From NCBI GenBank assembly GCA_024233835.1, contig JACKPC010000002.1, positions 209,001 through 273,000 of the forward strand: a stretch of DNA of 64,000 nucleotides, given 5' to 3'. This DNA is from Leptospiraceae bacterium (lineage in GTDB: Bacteria; Spirochaetota; Leptospiria; Leptospirales; Leptospiraceae). The translations under genes were made by a program, and so were the position numbers. Positions 55,501 through 63,562 of the stretch are shown in pieces; positions within the stretch are counted from its first letter, which is position 1, and each line of letters starts with the position of its first letter. The notes under the pieces were generated by a model. It worked only from the letters and a program-made list of their open reading frames with translations, was not told where the DNA came from and did not search any database.

Positions 55501-57487
55501 GCAAATTTAGTTTAATATACTTTAGCTTCTCGTCTTCATCTGTTATTTCAGATTTTCCCTGATTAAAATGATCGGTAATGAAAAATATTTTTTTCTCTAT
55601 ATCTTCCATACTGGCTTTTTCCAGAGCTTTCTTCGCAATTCGGTAATGAAAAGCAGGCTTTTCTGATTCTAAAATCAGCGAATAGGCAGCTTCTTGTATT
55701 CGATCATGAGCAAAATGATACTTATCTCCTCTAAAAAATATTAAACCATGTTGATTTGCAGTAATTAAGGAATCAGACAATTTTTCTTCTTCTAAATTAA
55801 TGATTTCTAAAACTTCTTTTTGAGAAAAACGATTTCCTATAGCAGCAGCTACTCTTAAAGTTTCAATCACGGGTTTATCTAATTGCGTAATTTTCTCTAC
55901 CATGAATTTAACAACATCATCTGTAATCTCAAGCTTTTCAACTTTCCCGGGATCCCAATCCCATACATTTTCTGAGGAAAGATAAATAATCTTTTTATTA
56001 CCCAGTTCTGTTAATAATTGATTTACAAAAAATGGATTTCCCTGTGTTTTAGAATATACTAAATCTCTTAGCTCTTCAGTTTTTTCACTCTTATATCCAA
56101 CAGAATCCTGGATTATTTCATGAATATCTTTCTTCTCTAAGGCTTTCAGTTCAATTACGACATGAGTAATGCCGGACTCTGTAATTTTCTCCAATGCCAG
56201 CATAAGAGGGTGTGATGAAGGAGTTTCATTATTTCGAAAAGAAAGAATTAACTGTAAAAAATTAATTCTTTCTTTTATATATAGATATTTTAATAACTCA
56301 AGACTTGCCAGATCTATCCATTGCATGTCATCTAAAAATAAAACAATAGGTCTATTTTTAGTTGCCAGTGCTTTTAAAAGTTTTGAAAAAACCAGGTGAA
56401 AACGATTTTGATTCGCTTCGGGAGAAAGTTTTTCTAATTCAGGTTGTTCTCCAACAACCAATTCCAACAAAGGGAACAATTCCGTAACAACTTTTGCATT
56501 CCCTCCTATTGCACTTAGGATTTCTTTTTTTTTCTTTTGTATTTCATCATCACTTTCTGCAAGAAATTCAGTAAAAAGACCCTGGAATGCCTGAATAAAA
56601 ACGCTGTAAGGAACATCCCTTTTAAATTGTTCACATTTTCCTGTTAAAAAATATCCTCGTTTTTCTAAGATAGGTTTTTGGACTTCATTTACCAGAACTG
56701 ATTTTCCAATTCCGGAAACACCTTCTATACTTGCAATTTCTACATAGCCCTCAGTAATTTTTTGAAAGGAAGATAGTAAGAGTTCAATTTCTTTCTCTCT
56801 ACCATATAGTTTTTCAGGAACTTGAAACTTATTCAGGAAATCTTTTTTACCCAATTCAAACGAAATGGAATTCCCTTCTTTTTCTATATTTTCTCTTAAA
56901 TATACTAAATCTTCCTTTAAACCGGAAACACTCTGATACCTTTCTTGTGGAGGCTTTGACATTAACTTTAGTATGATTGCATCTAAAATTTTTGGGATTT
57001 TCGGATTATGCTTAGAAGGCCTGCTGGCCTGTTTTGCTATATGTGCATGAATCAATTCAAGGGGATCTTCGGACTTGAAAGGTCTTTCAGTGGTTAAAAG
57101 CTCATAAAAGGTAATACCAAGAGAATATAAATCTGCTCTTTGATCCAGACTTATATTCACACGACCGGTTTGTTCAGGAGAAATATAGGGAAGTGTTCCT
57201 TCCAGGGTGGCTTTTTGATAAATTTGATTTAAGTTTTCATTTAAAAAAGTAGAGATGCCAAAATCCGTTATTTTAATTACAGTTCCATCTGTGTTAATCA
57301 AAATATTATGCGGCTTTATATCTTTATGAATTATATTTTTACTGTGTATCTCCTGTAAAGAATCACAACATTTTACAGCAATATCCAGGAACTGATTTAT
57401 CGATAAACTTTTATTATCTAAAAAGTTTTTATCAGAACTATATAAAGTTTTAAGCTCTATAAACCTTTCTTCCAGATTCTTCCACAT
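52520..57487 (-). CDS. Kinase C-lobe / AAA ATPase / TPR / GAF / SpoIIE phosphatase signalling protein
   Basis: The 1655-residue protein begins inside a Ser/Thr-kinase fold: HKDIKPHNIL (Asp56, Asn61), ITDFGIS (Asp75) and PYISPEQTG, but no N-lobe. An AAA ATPase (about 225-640; GVSGIGKSVL, FLDDMQWIDL) follows. Then comes a long TPR-like helical region (about 650-1230), a GAF domain (about 1265-1410) and a PP2C/SpoIIE phosphatase (GGDYYDVI, VADVSGHGVPAG, FLYTDGITEG). AGGAGA lies before the ATG at 57487, and an in-frame TGA 21 bases upstream excludes a longer form. It probably regulates an anti-sigma or STAS switch. Confidence 0.88.
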   Translation of the reverse strand: MWKNLEERFIELKTLYSSDKNFLDNKSLSINQFLDIAVKCCDSLQEIHSKNIIHKDIKPHNILINTDGTVIKITDFGISTFLNENLNQIYQKATLEGTLPYISPEQTGRVNISLDQRADLYSLGITFYELLTTERPFKSEDPLELIHAHIAKQASRPSKHNPKIPKILDAIILKLMSKPPQERYQSVSGLKEDLVYLRENIEKEGNSISFELGKKDFLNKFQVPEKLYGREKEIELLLSSFQKITEGYVEIASIEGVSGIGKSVLVNEVQKPILEKRGYFLTGKCEQFKRDVPYSVFIQAFQGLFTEFLAESDDEIQKKKKEILSAIGGNAKVVTELFPLLELVVGEQPELEKLSPEANQNRFHLVFSKLLKALATKNRPIVLFLDDMQWIDLASLELLKYLYIKERINFLQLILSFRNNETPSSHPLMLALEKITESGITHVVIELKALEKKDIHEIIQDSVGYKSEKTEELRDLVYSKTQGNPFFVNQLLTELGNKKIIYLSSENVWDWDPGKVEKLEITDDVVKFMVEKITQLDKPVIETLRVAAAIGNRFSQKEVLEIINLEEEKLSDSLITANQHGLIFFRGDKYHFAHDRIQEAAYSLILESEKPAFHYRIAKKALEKASMEDIEKKIFFITDHFNQGKSEITDEDEKLKYIKLNLQAGMKAKSSSAFGSAYSYINNSFHEISGKRWEKDCDLCFNVSNEYLELLYLNSMYEDLEKIALELEPRIKKVEDLASLQLNVIKARTSQGLYLKAIDLAIEILDKLDLKLSKHPSRFEIIKSILSTKWRLSGGKLENVIHLPELKDNLRVLAINKVLNYAFTPAYFANPELFVILVVSMIHLSLKYGNTKYSSYAYATYGVVLCGELMEMDTGYKAGEIALKLNELYPLPELKVKIHLVHYNLLYIWTQKLSESIIPLEKVFPQSIEVGDYEFAGFQANTIIIQDFFGSINLKDVDVKLSKYNDVLKKSVQISSQTMINGLGQLIHNLLGKAKIREELSGEYMNYSEFLMNHEKQIDNVSSLYVYTYQSIVFFLFHKYEEAFSLNQYIEKYRNGGKSSPISYISILFQSLIIYSAWWAFEKIEQKELKRILTKNIKFFKTISKYAPMNFNNKYLLLLAEKAKIENKKEVAIEYYKKSIEEAKMNSFLFEQAIANEQLGKYYLNSNQNIKAKEFLTEAYNIYSDWGAIAKVEHMEREYHYYITKKKSKLAIDLTQTNTVSQTITQTISNTTTGSTSISSFDVSTILKTSQALSGEIELQNLLKKIMKYSIENAGAQRGVLLLPDEKGKSFKIEAEGNVNEEYNIMQSISIDKSSGILPISIINYVRKSKDSVILEDASNSHLFKNDPYIVVNNAKSIICVPLKFKRKISGIIYLENNLTTNTFSGSSLEIIKVLSSQAAISIENTRLLEQREKAAIAEKEMEIARDIQTSLLLEKPEIKSFDVLAYMQTADEVGGDYYDVIQDGEDEWVVIADVSGHGVPAGLVMMMIQTSLHTVIRSAKNLSIAEKLKQVNHVISENVKKMNINKYATFTLFHIKDNKFYFSGLHQDILIYRKNKKQVESIETRGSWLGYEELMNEFFMDELSLSSGDTMFLYTDGITEGYNAQDEMYGIERLRELLNRNGEGSLQEIQDKLLDELKDYPNNDDVTFMIIRKV

Positions 57488-57604
57488 GAGATCTTTCTCC
57501 TGTTTTCAAAGATAATTCTATGAAAAATAATTTCTACTATTTTTTCATATTTTTAAATAGAAATTACAAACAAGCTGCATTTTCTGAATTTAATTCATAA
57601 TTTA

Positions 57605-57643
57605 TTGACAATTTATTTTAGATATTATGATTTCAATCATAAT
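57605..57643 (+). promoter_or_regulatory. Promoter with a 9-2-9 palindromic operator upstream of the chemotaxis receptor
   Basis: TTGACA at 57605-57610 is followed at 57624-57643 by ATTATGATT-TC-AATCATAAT, a perfect inverted repeat that covers the expected -10 (TATGAT at 57626). A second stem in the leader, CTAATAAAC (57676) with GTTTATTAG (57705), encloses a 12-codon frame (57701-57739). Confidence 0.55.
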
Positions 57644-57752
57644 CCTGGAGGCAGAAGAGTAAGATAATTCTTAGTCTAATAAACAAAAAGCACAGGAAGT
57701 ATGAGTTTATTAGGTATTATAAATACTATAAAGTCTTAATAGGGTTAGTAAT

Positions 57753-59036
57753 ATGAATTACCACAGAACAAGTATTATCAGGCGCTTCTTAAGTTATTCG
57801 GTTGGCTTTGGAATTTTACTGGGAAGTATTTTTCCCTTTTTTGCTACCTATTTTGTAGCGAGTTGGAAAAGTGAAAAGATGTTTTATATATTTTGCACAA
57901 CCTGCGTCATCTCTGGTATAGCTGTCGGTCTGGTAGGTTATTTTATCTATCAAGTTACCATTATGACTATCCTTAAAGATATGTCCTTACAAATGGCTGA
58001 CATTTCCGGTGGCAATGGTGATTTAACCTCTCGAATAAATTGCAACTCACACGACGAACTTGGAAAGCTAACCCTAAATTTTAACCGATTTGTAACCAGG
58101 GTAAGAAGTATTGTTAGCGAAGTTCAATCCTTAACTTCTCTCGTAGCTACATCTTCCAGTCAAATTTCTACTGCAACCAAAAAGTTATCTTTAACCACAC
58201 AGGGAGAAGCTGCCAGTACAGAACAAATTTCGGCTTCTATCGAAGGTGTTTATAGAGAAGTCGGGGAAATTGCATTTAGCACCGGTGAGCAAAATAAATT
58301 GGTTTTAGAGCTTTTACATTGTATGTCTTCTTCGAGCACCATGATTAAAGAAATAAACAATGAAATTGAAGGTGCAGGTATTTTATCCTCTTCCATTAAA
58401 ACAGATTCTTCTATAGGTTATAGAACTTTACAGGAAATGAATCAGAAGATGACAGACATCATTTCCTCTTCTAAAGAAATGACCAAAGTAATCAACATAG
58501 TTAATGACATCTCCAAAAAAGTAAACCTTTTATCGATTAATGCTTCTATAGAAGCAGCAAGAGCCGGAGAAGCAGGTATCGGATTCACAGTAGTTGCAGA
58601 CGAAATAGGCAAGCTCGCAAAACAAACCGACAAGGAGTTAGAAAAAATCAAATCCATGGTTCAATTGAATCATACACGAATCCAATCCGGGATGGAGAAA
58701 TCTCAGGAAACCCTTTTTATTATAGAGAAAATCAACGAGGGTATACAGAGAATTGATGAACACATTAACCAGATGCACCAATACATGCTGAATACTCTAG
58801 AAAATAACCAAACAGTTGAAGAAGAAGCTATTCAGATTAAAGCCATGAGTGAAAAGATTAATTATGTAACCAAAGAAGAGACCCTGGCTTTTCAGGAAAT
58901 TGTAGAGGCCATAACCGAAATAAACAAACTGACTCAAACTATTGCGTTTTCCTCGGAAGAACTCTCAGAAATTTCAGGAAAACTGGAAAATGATTCATTT
59001 TACCTCAAGAAAAAGGTAGAATTCTTCCAGACCTAA
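57753..59036 (+). CDS. Methyl-accepting chemotaxis protein
   Basis: The 427-residue protein has two membrane helices (about 12-32 and 43-68) with almost no periplasmic domain. A HAMP-like stretch (DMSLQMADISGGNGDLTSRI) and a signalling coiled coil with the tip SINASIEAARAGEAGIGFTV follow. With so small an outside part it may sense membrane or cytoplasmic signals. No CheW-type receptor-specific pentapeptide is seen at the C-terminus. Confidence 0.88.
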   Translation: MNYHRTSIIRRFLSYSVGFGILLGSIFPFFATYFVASWKSEKMFYIFCTTCVISGIAVGLVGYFIYQVTIMTILKDMSLQMADISGGNGDLTSRINCNSHDELGKLTLNFNRFVTRVRSIVSEVQSLTSLVATSSSQISTATKKLSLTTQGEAASTEQISASIEGVYREVGEIAFSTGEQNKLVLELLHCMSSSSTMIKEINNEIEGAGILSSSIKTDSSIGYRTLQEMNQKMTDIISSSKEMTKVINIVNDISKKVNLLSINASIEAARAGEAGIGFTVVADEIGKLAKQTDKELEKIKSMVQLNHTRIQSGMEKSQETLFIIEKINEGIQRIDEHINQMHQYMLNTLENNQTVEEEAIQIKAMSEKINYVTKEETLAFQEIVEAITEINKLTQTIAFSSEELSEISGKLENDSFYLKKKVEFFQT

Positions 59037-59097
59037 TTTGATTAAAAAAAAACAGGTAGCTTCTAAAAGGTATCTTTCTTAGTTTGTCTATTGAAAA

Positions 59098-60183
59098 ATG
59101 ATAATTCAGAGTTTGAACCTCTATTTTATTCAAATAGGCAGCGGACTGGGACTTTTAATGGCCCTGATTCAATTGCTCAGAAAGGAAGGAGAAAAAGGTC
59201 TTCATCCTCTCTTTTTTCTCGGTCTTTTAGTTGCATCCCTACAATCCAGACTGGGCTTGTATTTAAGTGAATCCCCTCTTCAGTATCCTTACGCTTATTT
59301 CGCTGTTATCTTTACTTTGTATTGTATCGGACCCTTTCTTTTGCTCTTATTTATACAGATGCTAAGCTTTGCCATAAGCCCTCCCAAATACTCCTATCGA
59401 CTGCATTTCTTCCCGGCTTTTATTGTCCTGATTTATGAAATCTTCTTTTTTGCTCTTCCCCTGGAAATTCAAAGACAACAATTAACTGCTTCCTTTTCCT
59501 CTTTTATCCCAAGCATCATTAATATTGGTATCTTCATAGGAGTCGGTCATATTTCGATTTACCTTCTCTATATAATGAGTCTCTTTTTGAAAATAAAAAA
59601 GAACTTTGATATAAGCTACGGAGGAGCCCTTTATTTTATAGTAATCAGTCCGGTTCCCACACTTATCGTTGCTTTTTTGGGTTATGCCCTTCAGAGTAAA
59701 GTACTCATGCACATTGGTGCCGCCTTCATTACTCTTATCTGCATGACTATCTTTTTAATACGAGATATGTATCCGGGCTTTTTTATCTCTCTTCAAAAGG
59801 AAATCGAAGAAAAACGTTACTTAAAGACCCAGCTAAATGGAATTAACCTCGATGCAATTAAAGATAGGCTTTTAGAACTCATGGAAACCGATAAAATTTT
59901 TATGGATGAAGATATTCGCTTAAGTACACTCGCTGATGAGCTAAAAATTTCTCCCAACCAGGTTTCCCGGATTATTAACGAACAATTCGGTCAGAATTTC
60001 AATGAATTTATCAACTCGTTTCGAATCAAAGAGGCTCAAAAACTACTTCTTGAAGATAGGGAGAAGACGATTCTTTCGATTGCCTTTGAGGTTGGATTCA
60101 ATACCAAAGCCACTTTCAATACCCAGTTTGTAAAATTTGTAAAAATGACTCCGAGTGAGTTTCGAAAGCAAAATCTAAGATAG
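59098..60183 (+). CDS. Membrane AraC-family transcriptional regulator
   Basis: The 361-residue protein has seven membrane helices (about 1-225). The C-terminal AraC DNA-binding domain follows (about 260-361): LADELKISPNQVSRIINEQ and IAFEVGFNTKATFNTQFVKF, ending MTPSEFRKQ. It therefore senses in or at the membrane and acts directly on DNA. No target gene is evident; the next locus is an insertion sequence. Confidence 0.88.
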   Translation: MIIQSLNLYFIQIGSGLGLLMALIQLLRKEGEKGLHPLFFLGLLVASLQSRLGLYLSESPLQYPYAYFAVIFTLYCIGPFLLLLFIQMLSFAISPPKYSYRLHFFPAFIVLIYEIFFFALPLEIQRQQLTASFSSFIPSIINIGIFIGVGHISIYLLYIMSLFLKIKKNFDISYGGALYFIVISPVPTLIVAFLGYALQSKVLMHIGAAFITLICMTIFLIRDMYPGFFISLQKEIEEKRYLKTQLNGINLDAIKDRLLELMETDKIFMDEDIRLSTLADELKISPNQVSRIINEQFGQNFNEFINSFRIKEAQKLLLEDREKTILSIAFEVGFNTKATFNTQFVKFVKMTPSEFRKQNLR

Positions 60184-60212
60184 ATAAGCTCTTTAAAAGC
60201 TTTTACCGTTTT

Positions 60213-60309
60213 TTAAAAATGGCCAAACCTACTTTCATTCTTTGCCTGTGCCCGGGTATTAGCTGCGCTTCGCCGTATTATCTTTCGTCTGACAAAGGTT
60301 TTGCCTTTA
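60213..60309 (-). pseudogene. 3' part of a DUF6266-like small gene, cut by the IS21 element
   Basis: The minus-strand frame reads KGKTFVRRKIIRRSAANTRA and then QAKNESRFGHF before a stop at 60213-60215. It looks like the N-terminal pattern of DUF6266 proteins (short, basic, often phage- or repeat-associated). The other half is at 62905-62976 beyond the insertion sequence. Joining the halves needs a one-base shift, so the frame was already damaged or shifted since. Confidence 0.5.
60306..60309. repeat. Target-site duplication TTTA, left copy
   Basis: TTTA directly left of the element and again at 62901-62904 directly right of it. Four bases is within the normal IS21 range but short enough to be chance. 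Confidence 0.65.
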
Positions 60310-60339
60310 TGTATATTTCGGTGAAATCTGCCAGTCATT

Positions 60340-60358
60340 CCGGTTGAAACTTTACCAC
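60340..60358. repeat. IS21 subterminal inverted repeat, left copy
   Basis: CCGGTTGAAACTTTACCAC is the exact reverse complement of 62785-62803. It is a probable transposase binding site. Confidence 0.9.
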
Positions 60359-60407
60359 TCAAATGTTTTCAAAATCATCCTAATGACAGATGAAAGCCTA
60401 ACATAGA

Positions 60408-61145
60408 TTAAGTCAAACCTTTTGTAATTAATTTTCTCATGGAATCTCCTTTCAACGTGAATGTGTAAGAAGAGTGTAATATTCTGTCACAAACTGCATC
60501 AGCAATTGTCTGGTTATTTACCACATCATGCCAGGATGAAATAGGGTATTGAGAAGTAATAATTGTTGACTTTTGTCCATGTCTATCTTCAATTATTTCC
60601 ATAAGAAACAATGCTGTTTTCTTATCAAACGGTTCCAGTCCAAAATCATCAAGGATAAGTAGATCCGTTTTTTTTATCTTATCAATTTCTCTATTGTAAC
60701 TTCCATCGACTTTTTTCATTCTTAAAGAATTGAATAATTTACTGCTATTGTAATATAGCACAGAGTATCCTTCCAGGCAGGCATTATTTCCAAAAGCACA
60801 TGCTAAATAACTTTTCCCAGTTCCGGTCGGGCCGGATATAATAAGGTTATATTTCCTTTTGATCCATTCAAAGGAGCTTAATTTTAGAACCATATTTTTA
60901 TCCAGATTTCTACCGCTATCATAGCTGATGCTTTCCAGATTAGCTTTGTATCGAAATTTAGCTGTAGCTAATAATCTTGTCAGCTTCCGATTATATCTTT
61001 CCTCCCATTCGGCATCTACGAGAGAAGCAACAAACTCATCCGGACTCAGTTTATTAAAGCCCATATCCAATGCAGATTTAAAGATTCTCTGCATTCCATA
61101 AAGTTTCATTATTTTTATTTTTTCAAGTGTATCTTCATTAGTCAT
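60408..61145 (-). CDS. istB: IS21 helper ATPase IstB
   Basis: The 245-residue AAA+ protein has Walker A SGPTGTGKSYLA and Walker B LLILDDFGLEP. SQYPISSWHDVV is family-typical. It assists the transposase in target selection. It starts one base after the istA stop and appears intact. Confidence 0.95.
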   Translation of the reverse strand: MTNEDTLEKIKIMKLYGMQRIFKSALDMGFNKLSPDEFVASLVDAEWEERYNRKLTRLLATAKFRYKANLESISYDSGRNLDKNMVLKLSSFEWIKRKYNLIISGPTGTGKSYLACAFGNNACLEGYSVLYYNSSKLFNSLRMKKVDGSYNREIDKIKKTDLLILDDFGLEPFDKKTALFLMEIIEDRHGQKSTIITSQYPISSWHDVVNNQTIADAVCDRILHSSYTFTLKGDSMRKLITKGLT

Positions 61146-61146
61146 A

Positions 61147-62697
61147 TCAGTATTCTTCCTTATTGTAATATACTTTTCCTCTCAGGTTTTCATGTTTGAT
61201 GTCATTGGAAGATAAGTTTTCTTGCTCGTATGCATCCATTCCATTTAGCAAAATATTTTTTATAAATCTGTAGCCTATTTGCTTGTATTCTAATGCGATT
61301 TCACAGGCTCTATTAACTCGCTTTCCCCCATATTTCTTTCCAAGGTTAATAATCCCTATGCATACTTTATATCCCTGTTCGGGATATTTGTAAGTATTTA
61401 GAATATTTGAGGATAGCTCCCTTACACTTACTCCCAGAAGAGATGCTCTGCTTAATATCATTTCAGAATTCCATTCCGCATAAGACTTGTGAGAGGGAGG
61501 CATATGGTCTATATTTGTGCTATATTTACCCTGTGCTCTATCACGTTTATGCAAAGCCACTCTCTCATTATTGTAGAATACCTCAACTATATCCTGAGTA
61601 TAGATTATCGTGGTTTTACGACCTTTTAGGCGATAAGGCACGCTGTAATAGTTTTTATCTTCAGGAAGGTAGACATGATAATTTACAGCTACTGTAGACA
61701 TTGCAAATTTCTTGAACATGTATTTTTCTGCAGGTAGAGGCTTTAGTAACTGTTTTTCGTTTCTTTCAAAATCTTCTCTTCTTGAATGATTTAATCTCTG
61801 CATTTTTAGATTATTATGTTTATCTAATAGTTTCTGTATTGCCTCATTCAATTCTGAGAGGCTCAGGAATGTTTGATCTCTAAGAGGAGCAAATATTCTA
61901 GTATATACTATGTTCACCGCATTTTCTACGAGTGCTTTATCTTTGGGCTTATAGGGCCTTGCCGGGAAAATAACCGTATCATAATGTCTGGCAAAATCCA
62001 AAAGCTCAGGATTGATTTCAGGTTCATACCTATCACTTTTTGTTACCGCAGCTTTTAAGCAATCCGGAACAATCGCATTCACAACCCCTCCAAGATATTG
62101 TAAACTATTCTCACAGGCACGAATAAAATCTTCTTTCTTCTGAGAATATACCGCTTCTACATAAGTTAATTGACTCGCACCTAATACAGAAACAAATACT
62201 TCAACTTCTCTTTCTTCATTTGTTTTGGGATCTTTTATTTTTAGCTTTTTTCCGGTAAAGTCCACAAACAGTTTATCACCATATTTATGCTCTATATGCA
62301 TACTGACTTCTTTGCTGTTTTTCCATGTCTGATAGTGATAACAAAACTGGGTATAGCTATAGGGTTCTGAAACTTCTTTTGTATATTCTTCCCACAATAT
62401 TTGCAGGGTAACTCCAACTCTTTTCAACTGAACAGCATAGTCAGGAAACCTAATGGATAGCTGCTGATACCTTTCTTTTCGGGAAAGATTTCTGGAATCT
62501 AATATATCCAGAACCTCACTTTCCTTCATAAGAGAGAGGTCTTTATATGTCATATTTGACTTGCGGAATATTTGGAGATACTCTGATACTACTGGACGAG
62601 AAATACTTAAGTTTCGACTAATACTCCGTTTACTCAAACCCAGTTCGTAGAGTCTTACTATTTCAACAATTTTATTCATTTTTATCCTCTGATTCAT
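61147..62697 (-). CDS. istA: IS21 transposase IstA
   Basis: The 516-residue transposase has an N-terminal HTH (YELGLSKRSISRNLSISRP). The DDE core follows: first Asp in KLFVDFTGKK, second Asp in VPDCLKAAV and Glu in KALVENAVN. The C-terminal part is YFVPY-like (YSVPYRLKGRKT). There is no frameshift or stop, so the element could be active. Confidence 0.95.
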   Translation of the reverse strand: MNQRIKMNKIVEIVRLYELGLSKRSISRNLSISRPVVSEYLQIFRKSNMTYKDLSLMKESEVLDILDSRNLSRKERYQQLSIRFPDYAVQLKRVGVTLQILWEEYTKEVSEPYSYTQFCYHYQTWKNSKEVSMHIEHKYGDKLFVDFTGKKLKIKDPKTNEEREVEVFVSVLGASQLTYVEAVYSQKKEDFIRACENSLQYLGGVVNAIVPDCLKAAVTKSDRYEPEINPELLDFARHYDTVIFPARPYKPKDKALVENAVNIVYTRIFAPLRDQTFLSLSELNEAIQKLLDKHNNLKMQRLNHSRREDFERNEKQLLKPLPAEKYMFKKFAMSTVAVNYHVYLPEDKNYYSVPYRLKGRKTTIIYTQDIVEVFYNNERVALHKRDRAQGKYSTNIDHMPPSHKSYAEWNSEMILSRASLLGVSVRELSSNILNTYKYPEQGYKVCIGIINLGKKYGGKRVNRACEIALEYKQIGYRFIKNILLNGMDAYEQENLSSNDIKHENLRGKVYYNKEEY

Positions 62698-62784
62698 CAG
62701 TCTTTCCCCTCTTAGTTGAAAGACTTTTTCGTTGCGATGATTGAGGAAACTTTTAACCTTTGTCCCGAATTACTTATTTTCCGT

Positions 62785-62803
62785 GTGGTAAAGTTTCAAC
62801 CGG
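62785..62803. repeat. IS21 subterminal inverted repeat, right copy
   Basis: GTGGTAAAGTTTCAACCGG is the exact reverse complement of 60340-60358. Confidence 0.9.
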
Positions 62804-62904
62804 AAGCCTGGTAAAGCTAAAAACGGAATGCAATTCTATTTCATTAAGTCAGGTGGCAACTTTCACCGGAATGACTGGCAGGGTTGAACCGGAATACACA
62901 TTTA

Positions 62905-62976
62905 AGCCTGTAAAACGATAACCGTATCGATACTGCCCCGGAGAGCAGAAAAAATTGAATTTTCAAATAAAGCCAT
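62905..62976 (-). pseudogene. 5' part of a DUF6266-like small gene, cut by the IS21 element
   Basis: From ATG 62976, with GGAG upstream, the frame reads MALFENSIFSALRGSIDTV and ends at the target duplication, where it meets a stop. The opening resembles DUF6266 proteins ('G..G.VG.VV'). See 60213-60309 for the other half. Confidence 0.5.
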
Positions 62977-63006
62977 GTTTTTCTCCTTTCCCAAGCCGGG
63001 CTTCGG

Positions 63007-63150
63007 GACTTCGATACGCTTCGCTAATCAGTCTCAGATTCGCTTGCTCAGGGAACGAGTTGTATTAATGTACATCAAGTCAGGACCCTGAGTGAAATTT
63101 ATTGCAAGGCAATAAATTTTGTATCGAAGGGTCGAAGGGCAGCAACCGGA
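63007..63150. repeat. Intergenic palindromic repeat (possible dispersed element)
   Basis: CTTCGATACGCTTCGC near 63017 and GTATCGAAGGGTCGAAG near 63121 are imperfect inverted partners. Between them CTCAGGGA (about 63049) pairs with CCCTGAG (63086). An internal stem AAATTTATTGC-AAG-GCAATAAATTT (63095-63119) is perfect. The layout resembles intergenic repeats found in many copies in some genomes. Only one copy is seen here. Confidence 0.5.
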
Positions 63151-63233
63151 TGAACCGAAGGAAAAGTCGAAGATAGAAGCTTATAAAGTCGAAGATGAGT
63201 GCCTATACTTAACTTGGAGTTCCCCTTCGCCCA

Positions 63234-63339
63234 GGCTGAAGTTGTGACTGAAGTTCTTCTTAACCCACGGCTGAAAACGTGACTGAAAGCTCCTCTTAAC
63301 CCACGGCTAAAGTTGTGACTGAAGTTCTTCTTGACCCCA
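63234..63339. repeat. Three imperfect 35-36 bp tandem repeats
   Basis: Units at 63234-63268, 63269-63304 and 63305-63339 share GGCT(G/A)AA...GTGACTGAA...CTTAACCCAC. A minus-strand frame through them is low-complexity and has no homology signal. Confidence 0.75.
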
Positions 63340-63355
63340 TACTTAAGTATGGGGT
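63334..63355. repeat. Perfect 22-bp palindrome
   Basis: ACCCCATACTT followed directly by AAGTATGGGGT, at the end of the third tandem repeat unit. Confidence 0.85.
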
Positions 63356-63447
63356 TAAGAGATATTTCCGTTTCTAAGCTGAATCTTATCCGAGATTGGC
63401 CTGTCAAGTTTATTTCTTGACCATAATTCTTTTACCTATCCCCCAAC

Positions 63448-63470
63448 CCCTTTCCTGCGAGGAAAGGGGA
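63448..63470. repeat. GC-rich inverted repeat
   Basis: CCCCTTTCCT-GCG-AGGAAAGGGG, embedded in G/C-run sequence unlike the surrounding AT-rich DNA. It may act as a terminator or belong to a dispersed repeat. Confidence 0.6.
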
Positions 63471-63562
63471 GTTGAGTGGAGAGGGAGGGGTTTAGGGAGA
63501 AATTTTAAAACCTCATCCAAAAAACACTTGTCATAAAATAAGTTTTATGCTAATTTAGCCTG

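Larger units (their letters stand above)
60310..62900. mobile_element. IS21-family insertion sequence
   Basis: The 2591-bp element carries intact istA and istB on the minus strand and begins and ends with TG...CA. The ends share CTGCCAGTCATTCCGGT as an inverted pair (60328-60344 and 62865-62881). An additional 19-bp exact inverted pair is found at 60340-60358 and 62785-62803; such multiple terminal repeats are normal for IS21. Flanking TTTA at 60306-60309 and 62901-62904 is a likely 4-bp target duplication. Confidence 0.93.

Noticed and set aside
57701..57739. 12-codon leader peptide before the chemotaxis receptor
   Set aside because: It has GGAAG before the ATG but is too short and ordinary in composition to support as a gene; noted only as part of the leader.
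63233..63340. CRISPR array
   Set aside because: The three units are adjacent without unique spacers, they diverge from each other, and no cas genes are present.
63099..63407. 102-codon minus-strand frame through the 35-bp repeats
   Set aside because: Its sequence is made by tandem repeats and palindromes, is low-complexity and shows no domain or ribosome site.
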